NCBI RefSeq assembly: GCF_902167145.1
Contig: NC_050105.1
Span: 138,121,988 to 138,185,987, forward strand
Source of the DNA: Zea mays
Lineage: Eukaryota > Streptophyta > Magnoliopsida > Poales > Poaceae
Direction: 5' to 3'
DNA length: 64,000 nt
Shown: in pieces, positions 44,017 through 55,391 of the stretch
Layout: the number at the start of each line of letters is the position of its first letter
How positions within the stretch are numbered: position 1 is the stretch's first letter
Translations under genes and position numbers: made by a program
The notes under the pieces: generated by a model
What the model saw: the letters and a program-made list of their open reading frames with translations, nothing else
What the model was told of the DNA's origin: nothing
Databases searched by the model: none

Positions 44017-45180
44017 GTACCCTTTTTGCCAACCTCAACATGCAACAAAAGGAAAAACTAAATGAGCTAATTAGTGCCATCCATGAGAAGGATGATCTCT
44101 TGGACTCCCAAGAGGACTTCCTAATCAAGGAGAACAAAAAGCATGTTAAGGTTAAAAATGCTTATGCTCTAGAAGTTGAAAAATGTGAGAAATTAACTAG
44201 TGAGCTAAGCACATGCCATGATTTAATTGCCAACCTTAGAAATGAAAATACTAGTTTAAATGCTAAGGTTGATTCTCATGTTTGTAATATTTCAATTCCC
44301 AATCCTAGAGATGATAATGTTGATTTACTTGCTAAGATTGATGAATTGAATATTTCTCTTGCTAGCCTTAGAAATGAAAATGAAAAATTAATTGCTAAGG
44401 CTAAAGATTTTGATGTTTGCAATGTTACTATTTCCAACCTTAGAAGTGAAAATGATATATTACATGCTAAGGTTGTAGAATTAAAATCTTGCAAACCCTC
44501 TACATCTACCATTGAGCATGTTTCTATTTGCACTAGATGTAGAGATATTGATATTGATGCTATTCATGATCATATGGCTTTAATTAAACAACAAAATGAT
44601 CATATAGCTAAACTAGATGCTAAAATTGCCGAGCACGAACTTGAGAATGAAAAATTTAAATTTGCTCGTAGTATGCTTTATAGTGGGAGACGCCCTGGCA
44701 TTAAGGATGGCATTGGCTTCCAAAAGGGGGACAATGTCAAACTTAATGCCCCTCCTAAGAAATTGTCTAACTTCGTTAAGGGCAAGGCTCCCATGCCTCA
44801 GGATAACGAGGGTTACATTTTGTACCCTGCCGGTTATCCCGAGCACAAAATTAGGAGAATTCATTCTAGGAAGTCTCACTCTGGCCCTAATCATGCTTTT
44901 ATGTATAAGGGTGAGACATCTAGCTCTAGGCAACCAACCCGTGCTAAGTTGTCTAAGAAGAAAACTCCTAGTGCATCAAATGATCATGACATTTCATTTA
45001 AAACTTTTGATGCATCTTATGTTTTAACTAACAAATCCGGCAAGGTAGTTGCCAAGTTTGTTGGGGGCAAACACAAGGGGTCAAAGACTTGTGTTTGGGT
45101 ACCCAAAGTTCTTGTTTCTAATGCCAAAGGACCCAAAACCGTTTGGGTACCTAAAGTCAAGAACTAAACTTGTTTTGTAG

Positions 45181-48100
45181 GTTTATGCATCCGGGGGCTC
45201 AAGTTGGATCATCGACAGCGGGTGCACAAACCACATGACCGGGGAGAAGAAAATGTTCTCCTCCTACGAGAAAAACCATGATCCCCAACGAGCTATCACA
45301 TTCGGGGATGGAAACCAAGGTTTGGTCAAAGGTTTGGGTAAAATAGCTATATCTCCTGACCATTCCATTTCCAATGTTTTTCTTGTTGATTCATTAGATT
45401 ACAATTTGCTTTCCGTTTCCCAATTATGTCAAATGGGCTACAACTGTCTCTTTACTGATGTAGGTGTCACTGTCTTTAGAAGAAGTGATGATTCAATAGC
45501 ATTTAAGGGAGTGTTAGAGGGTCAGCTAGACTTGGTAGATTTTGATAGAGCTGAACTTAACACTTGCTTAATAGCTAAGACTAACATGGGTTGGCTCTGG
45601 CACCACCGACTAGCCCATGTTGGAATGAAGAATCTTCATAAGCTTCTAAAGGGAGAGCACATTTTAGGATTAACCAATGTTCATTTTGAGAAAGACAGGA
45701 TTTGTAGCGCATGCCAAGCTGGGAAGCAAGTTGGTGTTCATCATCCACACAAGAACATCATGACGACTTACAGGCCACTGGAGCTCCTACACATGGATTT
45801 ATTCGGCCCGATTGCTTACATAAGCATCGGCGGGAGTAAGTACTGTCTAGTTATTGTGGATGATTATTCTCGCTTCACTTGGGTGTTCTTTTTGCAGGAA
45901 AAATCTCAAACCCAAGAGACCTTAAAGGGATTCTTGAGACAGGCTCAAAACGAGTTCGGCTTAAGGATCAAGAAAATAAGAAGCGACAACGGGACGGAGT
46001 TCAAGAATTCTCAAATTGAAGGCTTCCTTGAGGAGGAGGGCATTAAGCATGAGTTCTCTTCTCCCTACACCCCACAACAAAATGGTGTAGTGGAGAGGAA
46101 GAATCGAACTCTATTGGACATGGCAAGAACCATGCTTGATGAGTACAAGACGCCAGATCGGTTTTGGGCCGAGGCGGTTAACACCGCCTGCTACGCCATC
46201 AACCAGTTATATCTACACCGAATCCTCAAGAAGACATCATATGAACTCCTAACCGGTAAAAAGCCCAATATTTCATATTTTAGAGTCTTTGGTAGCAAAT
46301 GCTTTATTCTTGTCAAAAGAGGTAGAAAATCTAAATTTGCTCCTAAGACTGTAGAAGGCTTTTTACTAGGATATGATTTAAACACAAGGGCATATAGAGT
46401 CTTTAACAAGTCCTCAGGACTTGTTGAAGTTTCTTGTGACGTTGTGTTTGATGAGACTAACGGCTCTCAAGTAGAGCAAGTTGATTTTGATGAGATAGGT
46501 AATGAAGAGGCTCCATGCATTGCGCTAAGGAACATGTCCATTGGGGATGTGTGTCCTAAGGAACCCAAAGAGCCTCCAAATGCACAAGATCAACCATCCT
46601 CCTCCACGCAAGTATCTCCACCAACTCAAAATGAAGACGAGGCTCAAGTTGATGAAGGAGAAAATCAAAATGATGAGCCACCTCAAGATGACGGCAATGA
46701 TCAAGGGGGAGATGCACATGATCAAGACAAGGGGGATGAAGAACCAAGGCCGCCACACCCAAGAGTCCACCAAGCAATCCAACGAGATCACCCCGTGGAC
46801 ACCATCCTCGGCGATATTCATAAGGGGGTAACTACTCGATCTCGTGTTGCACATTTTTGTGAGAATTACTCCTTTGTTTCCTCTATTGAGCCACACATGG
46901 TAGAGGAAGCACTTCAAGATTCGGATTGGGTGATGGCGATGCAAGAGGAACTCAACAATTTCACTAGGAATGAGGTATGGCACTTAGTTCCACGTCCTAA
47001 TCAAAATGTTGTAGGAACCAAGTGGGTCTTCCGCAACAAACAAGATGAGCATGGTGTGGTGACAAGGAACAAAGCTCGACTCGTGGCCAAGGGGTATTCA
47101 CAAGTCGAAGGTTTGGATTTTGGTGAAACCTATGCACCCGTAGCTAGGCTTGAGTCAATTCGCATATTATTAGCCTATGCTACTTACCATGGCTTCAAGC
47201 TTTATCAAATGGACGTGAAGAGTGCCTTCCTCAATGGACCAATCAAGGAAGAGGTTTATGTTGAGCAATCTCCCGGCTTTGAAGACAGTGAGTACCCTAA
47301 CCATGTCTATAGGCTCTCTAAGGCGCTTTATGGGCTCAAGCAAGCCCCAAGAGCATGGCATGAATGCCTTAGAGATTTCCTTATTGCTAATGGCTTCAAA
47401 GTCGGCAAGGCCGATCCTACTTTATTTACTAAAACTCTTGACAATGATTTGTTTGTATGCCAAATTTATGTTGATGATATTATATTTGGGTCTACTAACG
47501 AATCTACATGTGAGGAATTTAGTAGGATCATGACACAGAAATTCGAGATGTCAATGATGGGGGAGTTGAAGTATTTCTTAGGATTTCAAGTGAAGCAACT
47601 CCAAGAGGGCACCTTCATTAGCCAAACGAAGTATACTCAAGACATTCTAAACAAGTTTGGGATGAAGGATGCCAAGCCCATCAAGACTCCCATGGGAACA
47701 AATGGGCATCTCGACCTCGACACGGAAGGTAAATCCGTCGATCAAAAGGTATACCGGTCGATGATAGGTTCATTACTCTATTTATGTGCATCTCGACCAG
47801 ACATTATGCTTTCCGTATGCATGTGTGCAAGATTCCAAGCCGACCCTAAGGAATCTCACCTTACGGTCGTAAAACGAATCTTGAGATATTTGGCTTATAC
47901 TCCTAAGTTTGGGCTTTGGTACCCTCGGGGATCCACATTTGATTTAATTAGTTATTCGGATGCCGACTGGGCGGGGTGCAAGATTAATAGAAAGAGCACA
48001 TCGGGGACTTGTCAGTTCTTGGGAAGGTCCTTGGTGTCTTGGGCTTCAAAGAAGCAAAATTCGGTCGCTCTTTCTACCGCTAAAGCCGAGTACATTGCCG

Positions 48101-48420
48101 CAGGCCACTGTTGCGCGCAAATACTTTGGATGAGGCAAACCCTGCGGGACTATGGTTACAAATTAACCAAAGTTCCTCTTCTATGTGACAATGAGAGTGC
48201 AATCCGTATGGCAGATAATCCCGTTGAGCATAGCCGCACTAAACACATAGCCATTCGGTATCATTTTCTTAGGGATTACCAACAAAAGGGGGATATCAAG
48301 ATTGCATATATTAACACTAAAGATCAATTAGCCGATATCTTTACCAAGCCACTTGATGAACAAACTTTTACCAAACTTAGGCATGAGCTAAATATTCTTG
48401 ATTCTAGGAATTTCTTTTGA
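45181..48420 (+). CDS. pol of element B: protease, integrase, RT, RNase H (uninterrupted)
   Basis: One open frame of 1079 codons from 45181 to TGA 48418-48420, +1 relative to gag. Protease motif [13 protein letters not shown] starts it. The integrase zinc finger is WHHRLAH...CSACQAGK. The core has HMDLFGPIA (first catalytic Asp, codon 45796-45798), IRSDNGTEF (second) and [11 protein letters not shown] (Glu). RT shows [27 protein letters not shown] and [11 protein letters not shown] with YVDD. RNase H has [19 protein letters not shown] and LADIFTKPL. All key residues are present and no lesion was seen. The frame is preceded directly by TAG that forms a TTTTGTAG/GT acceptor-like site, so expression may need splicing or recoding. 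This is the best-preserved pol in the window. Confidence 0.92.
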   Translation, partial: VYASGGSSWIIDSGCTNHMTGEKKMFSSYEKNHDPQRAITFGDGNQGLVKGLGKIAISPDHSISNVFLVDSLDYNLLSVSQLCQMGYNCLFTDVGVTVFRRSDDSIAFKGVLEGQLDLVDFDRAELNTCLIAKTNMGWLWHHRLAHVGMKNLHKLLKGEHILGLTNVHFEKDRICSACQAGKQVGVHHPHKNIMTTYRPLELLHMDLFGPIAYISIGGSKYCLVIVDDYSRFTWVFFLQEKSQTQETLKGFLRQAQNEFGLRIKKIRSDNGTEFKNSQIEGFLEEEGIKHEFSSPYTPQQNGVVERKNRTLLDMARTMLDEYKTPDRFWAEAVNTACYAINQLYLHRILKKTSYELLTGKKPNISYFRVFGSKCFILVKRGRKSKFAPKTVEGFLLGYDLNTRAYRVFNKSSGLVEVSCDVVFDETNGSQVEQVDFDEIGNEEAPCIALRNMSIGDVCPKEPKEPPNAQDQPSSSTQVSPPTQNEDEAQVDEGENQNDEPPQDDGNDQGGDAHDQDKGDEEPRPPHPRVHQAIQRDHPVDTILGDIHKGVTTRSRVAHFCENYSFVSSIEPHMVEEALQDSDWVMAMQEELNNFTRNEVWHLVPRPNQNVVGTKWVFRNKQDEHGVVTRNKARLVAKGYSQVEGLDFGETYAPVARLESIRILLAYATYHGFKLYQMDVKSAFLNGPIKEEVYVEQSPGFEDSEYPNHVYRLSKALYGLKQAPRAWHECLRDFLIANGFKVGKADPTLFTKTLDNDLFVCQIYVDDIIFGSTNESTCEEFSRIMTQKFEMSMMGELKYFLGFQVKQLQEGTFISQTKYTQDILNKFGMKDAKPIKTPMGTNGHLDLDTEGKSVDQKVYRSMIGSLLYLCASRPDIMLSVCMCARFQADPKESHLTVVKRILRYLAYTPKFGLWYPRGSTFDLISYSDADWAGCKINRKSTSGTCQFLGRSLVSWASKKQNSVALSTAKAEYIAAGHCCAQILWMRQTLRDYGYKLTKVPLLCDNESAIRMADNPVEHSRTKHIAIRYHFLRDYQQKGDIKIAYINTKDQLADIFTKPLDEQTFTKLRHELNILDSRNFF

Positions 48421-49238
48421 TGTCTTGCACACATAGCTCGTATAGTATACCTTTGATCATATCTCTTTTATATATGCTATGACTAATGTGTTTTCAAGTG
48501 CATTTCAAACCAAGTCATAGGTATATTGAAAGGGAATTGGAGTCTTCGGCGAAAACAAGGCTTCCACTCCACTCTATCACTCATCCTTCGCCGTCGCTCC
48601 AAGCATTTCTTCGTCTTTGGTATAATCTTCACTCATATGTTTTATTTGCCAAAGGGGAGAAAGTAGTTAGCCAAGGGCTTATATATCACTCAAAGTATCC
48701 GTTTTTGGCGATTCATGCCAAAGGGGGAGAAAGTATGAGCTCAAAGCAAAAGGACCGCACCACCACCCTAATTTTAAATGGTTTTCAATTGGTAAACTTC
48801 AGGTTGGTATCTTATTGTGTTCAAAAGGGGGAGAAAGTAGTATTTTCAAAATTGATATCTTAAAACCCTCTTGAACACTAAGAGGAGAATTTATTTGAGG
48901 GGGAGTTTTGTTTAATCAAAGGAAAAGCATTTTGAAACAAGGGGAGAAAATTTCAAATCTTGAAAATGCTTCGCAAAATCTTATTCATTTACCTTTGACT
49001 ATTTGCAAAAAGACTTTGAAAAGGATTTACAAAAAGAATTTGCAAAAACAAAATATGTGGTGCAAGCGTGGTCCAAAATGTTAAAAATAAAGAAACAATC
49101 CATGCATATCTAGTAAGTAATATTTATTGGCTCAATTCTAAGTAACCTTTGCACTTGCATTTTGCAAACTAGTTCAAATTATGCACTTCTATATTTGCTT
49201 TGGTTTGTGTTGGCATCAATCACCAAAAAGGGGGAGAT
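48421..49238 (+). other. 3' region of element B with multiple polypurine tracts
   Basis: No gene. AAAGGGGGAGA-like tracts recur at about 48650, 48720, 48823, 48898 and 48939, and the last (AAAAAGGGGGAGA, about 49225-49237) abuts the 3' LTR. Repeated polypurine tracts are a known Sirevirus feature. Confidence 0.85.
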
Positions 49239-50539
49239 TGAAAGGGAATTAGGCTTACACCTATTTCCTAAATTGATTTTGGTGGTTGAATTGCCCAACA
49301 CAAATAATTGGACTAACTAGTTTGCCCAAGTTTATAAGTTCTACAGGTACCAAAGGTTCACAAAAAAGATCAAGAGAAAGGGTTCAAACAAAGGAGCAAA
49401 GGGACAACCGAAGGCACCCTGGTCGGGCGCACCGGACTGTCCGGTGTGCCACCGGACAGTGTCCGGTGCACCAGGGGACTTCAAGATGAACTTCGCACCT
49501 TCGGGAAAACTCAGAGGCGCCGCGCTATAATTCACCGGACTGTCCGGTGTACACCGGACAGTGTCCGGTGCTCCAAGGGGAAGCGACTCTGAACTCGCCA
49601 GCTTCGGGAATCCGCTCCGCTATAATTCACCGGACATGTCCGGTGTATACCGGACTGTCTGGTGTAACGGCGTAGCAATGACTACTTTGGCACCAACGGT
49701 CACCTGCAGCAGCATTAAATGTGCGCCAGAGCGCGCAGAAGTCAGGCACGCGCGAAGTGGCGCACCGGACACTCTACAATACATGTCCGGTGCGCCATCG
49801 GACATCCAGGCGGGCCCAGCAGTCAGAGCTCCAACGGTCGGAACCCAACGGCCTGGTGACGTGGCTGGCGCACCGGACACTGTCCGGTGTGCACCGGACT
49901 GTCCGGTGCACCATGCGACAGACAGCCTCCACCAAACAGCTAGTTTGGTGGTTGGGGCTATAAATACCCCCAACCACCCCACATTCAAGCCATCCAAGTT
50001 TTCACACTTCTACACCTTACAAGAGCTCTAGCATTCAATTCTAGACACACCCAAGTGATCAAATCCTCTCCAATTCCACACAAGGCTTTAGTGATTAGCG
50101 AGAGAGATTTGTTGTGTTCTTTTGAGCTCTTGCGCTTGGATTGCTTCTTTCTTTCTCATTTGTTCTTGTGATCAAAACTCATTTGTAACCAAGGCAAGAG
50201 ACACCAATTGTGTGGTGGTCCTTGCGGGGAAGTTTTGTTCCCGGTTGATTTGAGAAGAGAAGCTCACTCGGTCCAAGGGACTGTTTGAGAGAGGGAAAGG
50301 GTTGAAAGAGACCCGGCCTTTGTGGCCTCCTCAACGGGGAGCAACGGGGAGTAGGTTTGAGAGAACCGAACCTCGGTAAAACAAATCCACGTGTCTCACT
50401 CTTTATTCGCTCACGATTTGTTTTGCGCCCTCTCTCTCGGGCTCATTATTATTTCTAACGCTAACCCGGCTTGTAGTTGTGTTTAAGTTGTTAAATTTCA
50501 GTTTTGCCCTATTCACCCCCCCCCTCTAGGCGACTTTCA
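49239..50539 (+). repeat. 3' LTR of element B
   Basis: 1301 bp with a CCGGTG-palindrome array. It has a 26-bp-scale palindrome unit missing from the 5' LTR and lacks a 10-bp segment found there. Followed by ATAGT at 50540-50544. Confidence 0.93.
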
Positions 50540-50598
50540 ATAGTAACTCAAAAAGAAGGTATATAACTCAAGGAAGGACGAGTTACAGAAGCACTAAC

Positions 50599-51636
50599 CT
50601 CGAGTTGCTGTATGCGATGCTGTGAGCTGTCATGCCGAGGTCGTATGGCTGGACTCGAGCCCGTGCTCTTTGCTCGCACCTAAGACAGAGTGGGAGTAGA
50701 GGACGAGTCGATTGCCCCGTCGGCAATCCAGTACCGCCCATGTCTCTTGCCTCCTCCGACTCTCATGAGCACATCGGGGTCGATCTGCTCGGTGCTCGGA
50801 TCATATTCTGGGCCATAGACCTCCTGCACCATGGCGGTGTAGTCATGAAGGCGGCTGTAGACGGCGGGGTTGGTGTAGGCCTCAGGCCCGTCATCCGGGT
50901 TGTAGGTGACGTCGGACGTCGCCTTGCCCTTATGGGCCATAGCATAGGCCGAGAAGATGGAGCAAGGCCGGCCACCATGTGATGCCGACTGCAAGAAAAC
51001 CAACGAGATAGTTAGAAATAATATCTAATCCAGTGCTATATACCTAAATAAAAAAGAGGGCTTACCCATGCTTCTGCATATTGGTCCAGGCTCCGGTTGC
51101 CTTGGTGGTGGGAGGGACCTTGCATCATCATACGCCGTTCTCGGCTAGCGTTGTGCGCCTCGTCCCACTCAGGCGAGCACCACCTATCCACCATTTGCTC
51201 CCAGCACAGAGGATGTGTGACGCACCAATATGGAATCATCTACAAAGTAAACACGTAAAGTGCATATGAGAAAATAAAATAAAATTCATACATGGAGTAC
51301 TGGTACCAAACATGCATGACTTTACCTGCAGGTACTGGTCCCTGGTCAACGACATGGTTCGGGCTTGCTGCTTGGTCACCTTCTCCTCAAGGATGGAGCC
51401 ATGGTAGCTGACGATGGCCTAGATTTGGGCCTCATAGTGCATGTCCACGACGAGCTTCTTACACCTCGTAGTGGCCACCACATCCGCTCTAGCCTCGTAT
51501 CCAGCCTCGCATCTGAAGAAATCTTGCATACAAAAACGATATATCCATACATTATTTCAAAAGTTTGCAACGAATGTGACATATTTTACATTATACTAAG
51601 ACTTACCCACAACTCTTGCTTCACCCACTCCGCCTT
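50599..51636 (-). pseudogene. Outer CACTA Transposase_24-like gene, middle exons
   Basis: Four exons with good splice sites on the minus strand: 51636 to 51607 (KAEWVKQELW, its 5' part lies beyond element A at 60729); 51522-51326; 51239-51066; 50988-50599. They encode RCEAGYEARADVVATTRCKK, YWCVTHPLCWEQMVDRWCSP, ASREGRPCS-like SASHGGRPCSIFSAYAMAHK, and MRVGGGKRHGRYWIADGAID with TPTLSQVRAK. This is the plant transposase Ptta/En/Spm type (Transposase_24), a DNA-binding partner of TNP2. A TAG in the second of these exons (EAQI then stop, where Gln is expected) and the insertion of element A into the first exon break it. Element B sits in the following intron. Confidence 0.8.
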
Positions 51637-51641
51637 GTTAT

Positions 51642-52949
51642 TGAAAGGGAAATGTGCCTTTGGGCCATTTCTAAGTATTTTGGTGATTGAGTGCCAACAC
51701 AAGTGCTTTTGTGTTAATCTATGCAAAGTGGTGGACAAAGTGCAAATCAAGTCAAAAGGTATGTTTCTAGACTTAGTACATTGTTTTATGGACTAATGTA
51801 TTGTGTCTAAGTGCTGGAAATAGGAGAAATCGAATTGGAAAAGAGATGGCTTTGTTCAGCCAAAGTCTGCGCAGTCTGGGTGCACCGGACTGTCCGGTGG
51901 TGCATCGGACAGTGTCCGGTGCGCCAGGCTGACTCTGGCGAACTTGCTGCTCTCGGGACTTCGACGGCGGTGTACGGCTATAAATCACCGGACTGTCCGG
52001 TGAGCCGTTCACAGGCGAACTCGTCGCTCTCGGGAAGCCATCAACGGCGTACGACTATAATTCACCGGACTGTCCGGTGAGACACCGGACTGTCCGGTGA
52101 GCCAACGGTCAGCCGGGGCAACGGTCGGCCGAGGATTCCGCGCGTGAAGCGTGGCCGAGCCAACGATAATATTGGGGCACCGGACTGTCCGGTGTGCACC
52201 GGACAGTGTCCGGTGCGCCAATGGCTCTCACACTCCAACGGTCGGCTTCGCCAAACAAGGAAAGAAATCCGCACAGGACAGTGTCCGGTGGTGCACCGGA
52301 CTGTCCGGTGCGCCAGTCGACAGAAGGCAAGAATTGCCTTCCAACAATGCTCTCAACAGCTCCTAGCTGCCTTGGGGCTATAAAAGGGACCCCTTGGCGC
52401 ATGGAGAAGACATCCAAGCATTCTTTGAGCATAGTTGATCACTCACACTTCGTAGTGATTTGAGCTCCGTTCTAGTGAGAAACTCGTGATAGTCTCTTGA
52501 GCTCAAGTCTGGGTCTTGTGTGTGCGTATTTGCTGTGATCTTTGTGTCTTGTGTGAGTTGCTCATCCCTCCCTTACTCCGTGCTTCTTTGTGAACTTCAA
52601 GTGTAAGGGCGAGAGACTCCAAGTTGTGGAGATTCCTCGCAAGCGGGATAAAGAAAAGCAAAGCAAAACTCCATGGTATTCAAGTGGGTCTTTGGACCGC
52701 TTGAGAGGGGTTGATTGCAACCCTCGTCCGTTGGGACGCCACAACGTGGAGTAGGCAAGCGTTGGTCTTGGCCGAACCACGGGATAAACCATTGTGCCAT
52801 CTCTGTGTTGATATCTTTGTGGTTATTGTGTTTTGTTGAGACTCCTCTCTAGCCACTTGGCATTATTGTGCTAACGCTTAACCAAGTTTTTGTGGCATTA
52901 AGTTTAAGTTTTACAGGATCACCTATTCACCCCCCTCTAGGTGCTCTCA
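51642..52949 (+). repeat. 5' LTR of element A
   Basis: 1308 bp, with about nine CACCGGAC...GTCCGGTG palindromes and a TATA box (CTATAAAAG) at 52378-52386. It lacks an insertion of about 24 bp and a palindrome unit present in the 3' copy. Confidence 0.92.
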
Positions 52950-52951
52950 AT

Positions 52952-52963
52952 TGGTATCAGAGC
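52952..52963 (+). other. Primer binding site of element A (initiator tRNA-Met)
   Basis: TGGTATCAGAGC, 2 nt after the LTR. Confidence 0.9.
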
Positions 52964-52998
52964 CGTTCTCTTCACGAAGGGACTAATCGCCCAAAGAG

Positions 52999-55378
52999 AT
53001 GGATCCTAAGGGGAAGGGAATCGTGATCAATGATAAGGAGAAGGAGTCCTTCGTCAACGAGCCGAAGGATGACAAGCCTACCGACTCGGGCTTGGGCCAT
53101 AAACGGAAAGATGGGAAGAAGAAGAAGATAAGGCGCATCAAGGAGATCGTCTACTACGACGACAGCAACGAGTCTACTTCTTCCTAAAAGGACGACTACG
53201 ACTACGAGAAACAAAAAACGGTCAATTCAAACTTTTCTTTCGATTACTCTCGTATTCCGCAAAGTACAAATGCTCATTTGCTCTCCATTCCACTTGGCAA
53301 ACCTCCTCACTTTGATGGAGAGGACTATGGATTTTGGAGTCACAAAATGCGTAGTCACTTGTTCTCTCTCCATCCGAGCATATGGGAGATAGTTGAGAGT
53401 GGAATGAAATTTGATAGTACTGATAGTCCCATGTTCATTAACGAACAAATCCACAAAAATGCACAAGCAACTACTGTTCTTCTAGCTTCATTGTGCAGGG
53501 ATGAATACAATAAGGTGAGCGGCTTGGACAAAGCCAAGCAGATCTGGGACACCCTCAAGATCTCTCATGAGGGGAACGACGTCACCATGCTCACCAAAAT
53601 GGAGTTGGTGGAAGGCGAACTTGAAAGATTCGCGATGATAAGGGGCGAGCAGCCAACCCAAATGTACAACCGGCTCAAGACCCTTATCAACAAAATAAGG
53701 AGCTACGGAACCACGCGATGGACGGACCACGACGTCGTCCGCCTAATGCTAAGGTCCTTTACTGTACTTGATCCACATCTGGTGAACAATATTCGTGAAA
53801 ATCCTAGGTACACCAAGATGTCACCCCGAAGAAGTTCTTGGGAAGTTCGTAAGCGGGCGAATGATGATCAAGGAGGCGAGATACGTGGACGACGCATTGA
53901 ATGGTCCAATCAATGAGCCTCAACCCGTTGCTCTCAAGGCAACGAGAAGCAAGGAGGCGCTACCTAGCAAGGTGGCGCAAGTTGAGGCGGCAGGGCTCAA
54001 TGATGAAGAGATGGCCCTCATCATCAAGCGCTTCAAGACGGCGCTAAAGGGTCGCAAGGGGCAGCCAAGCAAGACCAAGACAAAGGGGAAGCGCTCATGC
54101 TTCAAATGTGGTAAGGTTGGTCATTTTATTGCTAATTGTCCCGATAATGTAAGTGACCAGGAACAAGGGAACAAGAGGGAGAAGAAGAAGGCATACAAGA
54201 AGGCTAAGGGCGAGGCACACCTTGGCAAGGAGTGGGACTCGGATTGCTCGTCATCCGACTCCGACAATGAAGGACTCGCTGCCACCGCCTTCAACAAGTC
54301 ATCCCTCTTCCCCAACGAGCGTCACACATGCCTCATGGCGAAGGAGAAGAAGGTATGTACTCGGGATACCGCTTATGCTTCTTCAAGTGATGATGAGTCT
54401 AGTGATGACGATGAAATAGATTATTCTAGTTTATTTAAAGGTTTAGATAGAAATAAAATTGATAAAATCAATGAATTGATTTATGCTTTAAATGATAAGA
54501 ATAGGTTATTAGAAAAGCAAGAGGATCTTCTATATGAAGAGCATGATAAATTTGTTAGTGCACAAAATTCACTTGCTCTAGAAGTTAAAAGGAATGAAAT
54601 GCTTTCTTGTGAACTATCTACTTGTCATGAAACCATTTCTACTTTAAAAGGTGTTAATGATAATTTAAATGCTAAACTAGAAGTAGCAAGTAAATCTAAC
54701 TCTTGTGTAGAATATGTTATGATTTGCAATAGGTGTAAAGATTTTAATGTTGATGCTTGTAGTGAACACCTAGTTTGCATTTCTAAATTAAATGATGAAG
54801 TGGCTAGTCTTAATGCCCAACTTAAGACTAGCAAGAATGAATTTGACAAGCTAAAATTTGCAAGGGATGCCTACACGATTGGTAGACACCCCTCAATTAA
54901 GGATGGACTTGGCTTCAAGAGGGAAGCCAAGGACTTAACAAGCCATAAGGCTCCCATCTCCGCCAAGGAGAAAGGGAAGGCCCCTATGGCTAGTAGTGCT
55001 AAAAAGAACCATGCTTTCATGTATTATGATAGGAGACATTCTAGGAATGCCTATAGAAGTTATGATGCTTTTGATTCTCATGCCATGTTTGCTTCTAGTT
55101 CTTCCTATATGCATGGTAGAGATATGTCTAGGAGAAATGTTGTTCATCATATGCCTAGGAGAAATGTTGTTAATGTTCCTAGGAAAGTTAATGAACCTTC
55201 TACAATTTATTATGCTTGCAATGCTTCCTTTGCTATTTGTAGAAAGGATAAGAAGGTAATTGCTAGGAAGTTAGGGGCCAAATATAAGGGAGACAAAACT
55301 TGCATTTGGGTCCCTAAGACCATTGTCACTAACCTTATAGGACCCAACAAGAGTTGGGTACCTAAGACCCAAGCCTAA
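52999..55378 (+). pseudogene. gag of element A (stop and frameshift)
   Basis: Starts MDPKGKGIVINDKEKESFVN at 52999. TAA at 53185-53187 interrupts the N-terminal part (Gln is likely ancestral), after which the frame continues through the copia Gag core (KPPHFDGEDYGFWSHKMRSH). An extra C in the run 53824-53827 shifts the frame. The rest (to TAA 55376-55378) has zinc knuckle CFKCGKVGHFIANC, acidic serine-rich stretches, a long coiled coil (KIDKINELIYALNDKNRLLE) and a C-terminal part ending SWVPKTQA. Closely parallel to element B Gag. Confidence 0.9.
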
Positions 55379-55391
55379 ATTTGCCTTGCAG

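Larger units (their letters stand above)
26650..45167 (+). pseudogene. gag of element B, split by element C
   Basis: The Sirevirus Gag runs from ATG 26650 (MSGDHAKKEMETGD) to 28167 and resumes after the element C target duplication at 44022, ending at TAA 45165-45167. The parts are 506 and 382 codons including the stop, in the same frame, so the only break is the insertion. The first part has a basic/serine-rich start, the copia Gag core (KPPVFDGEDYNMWSNKTRHH; LVNQVRNLG) and a CCHC zinc knuckle CYKCGKPGHFIAKC. The second is coiled-coil rich (KLNELISAIHEKDDLLDSQE) and ends VPKVKN. A large Gag of nearly 890 aa fits Sireviruses. As it stands the gene cannot give a full product. Confidence 0.88.
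25326..50539 (+). mobile_element. Element B: Sirevirus Ty1/copia retrotransposon (Ji/Opie type), with element C inside gag
   Basis: LTRs 25326-26601 and 49239-50539 begin TGAAAGGGAATTAGG and end GACTTTCA. The duplication ATAGT is exact (25321-25325, 50540-50544). The primer site is complementary to initiator tRNA-Met, pol order is protease-integrase-RT-RNase H (copia), and several polypurine-like tracts precede the 3' LTR, a Sirevirus mark. Without element C it would be about 9.4 kb. LTRs differ at about 26 positions by eye (near 2 percent) plus several indels. The Ji/Opie name is tentative. Confidence 0.93.

Noticed and set aside
48486..48863. 125-aa frame after element B pol as an envelope-like gene
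   Set aside because: Interrupted by polypurine tracts, no signal peptide or membrane segment pattern; it lies in the usual non-coding 3' region.
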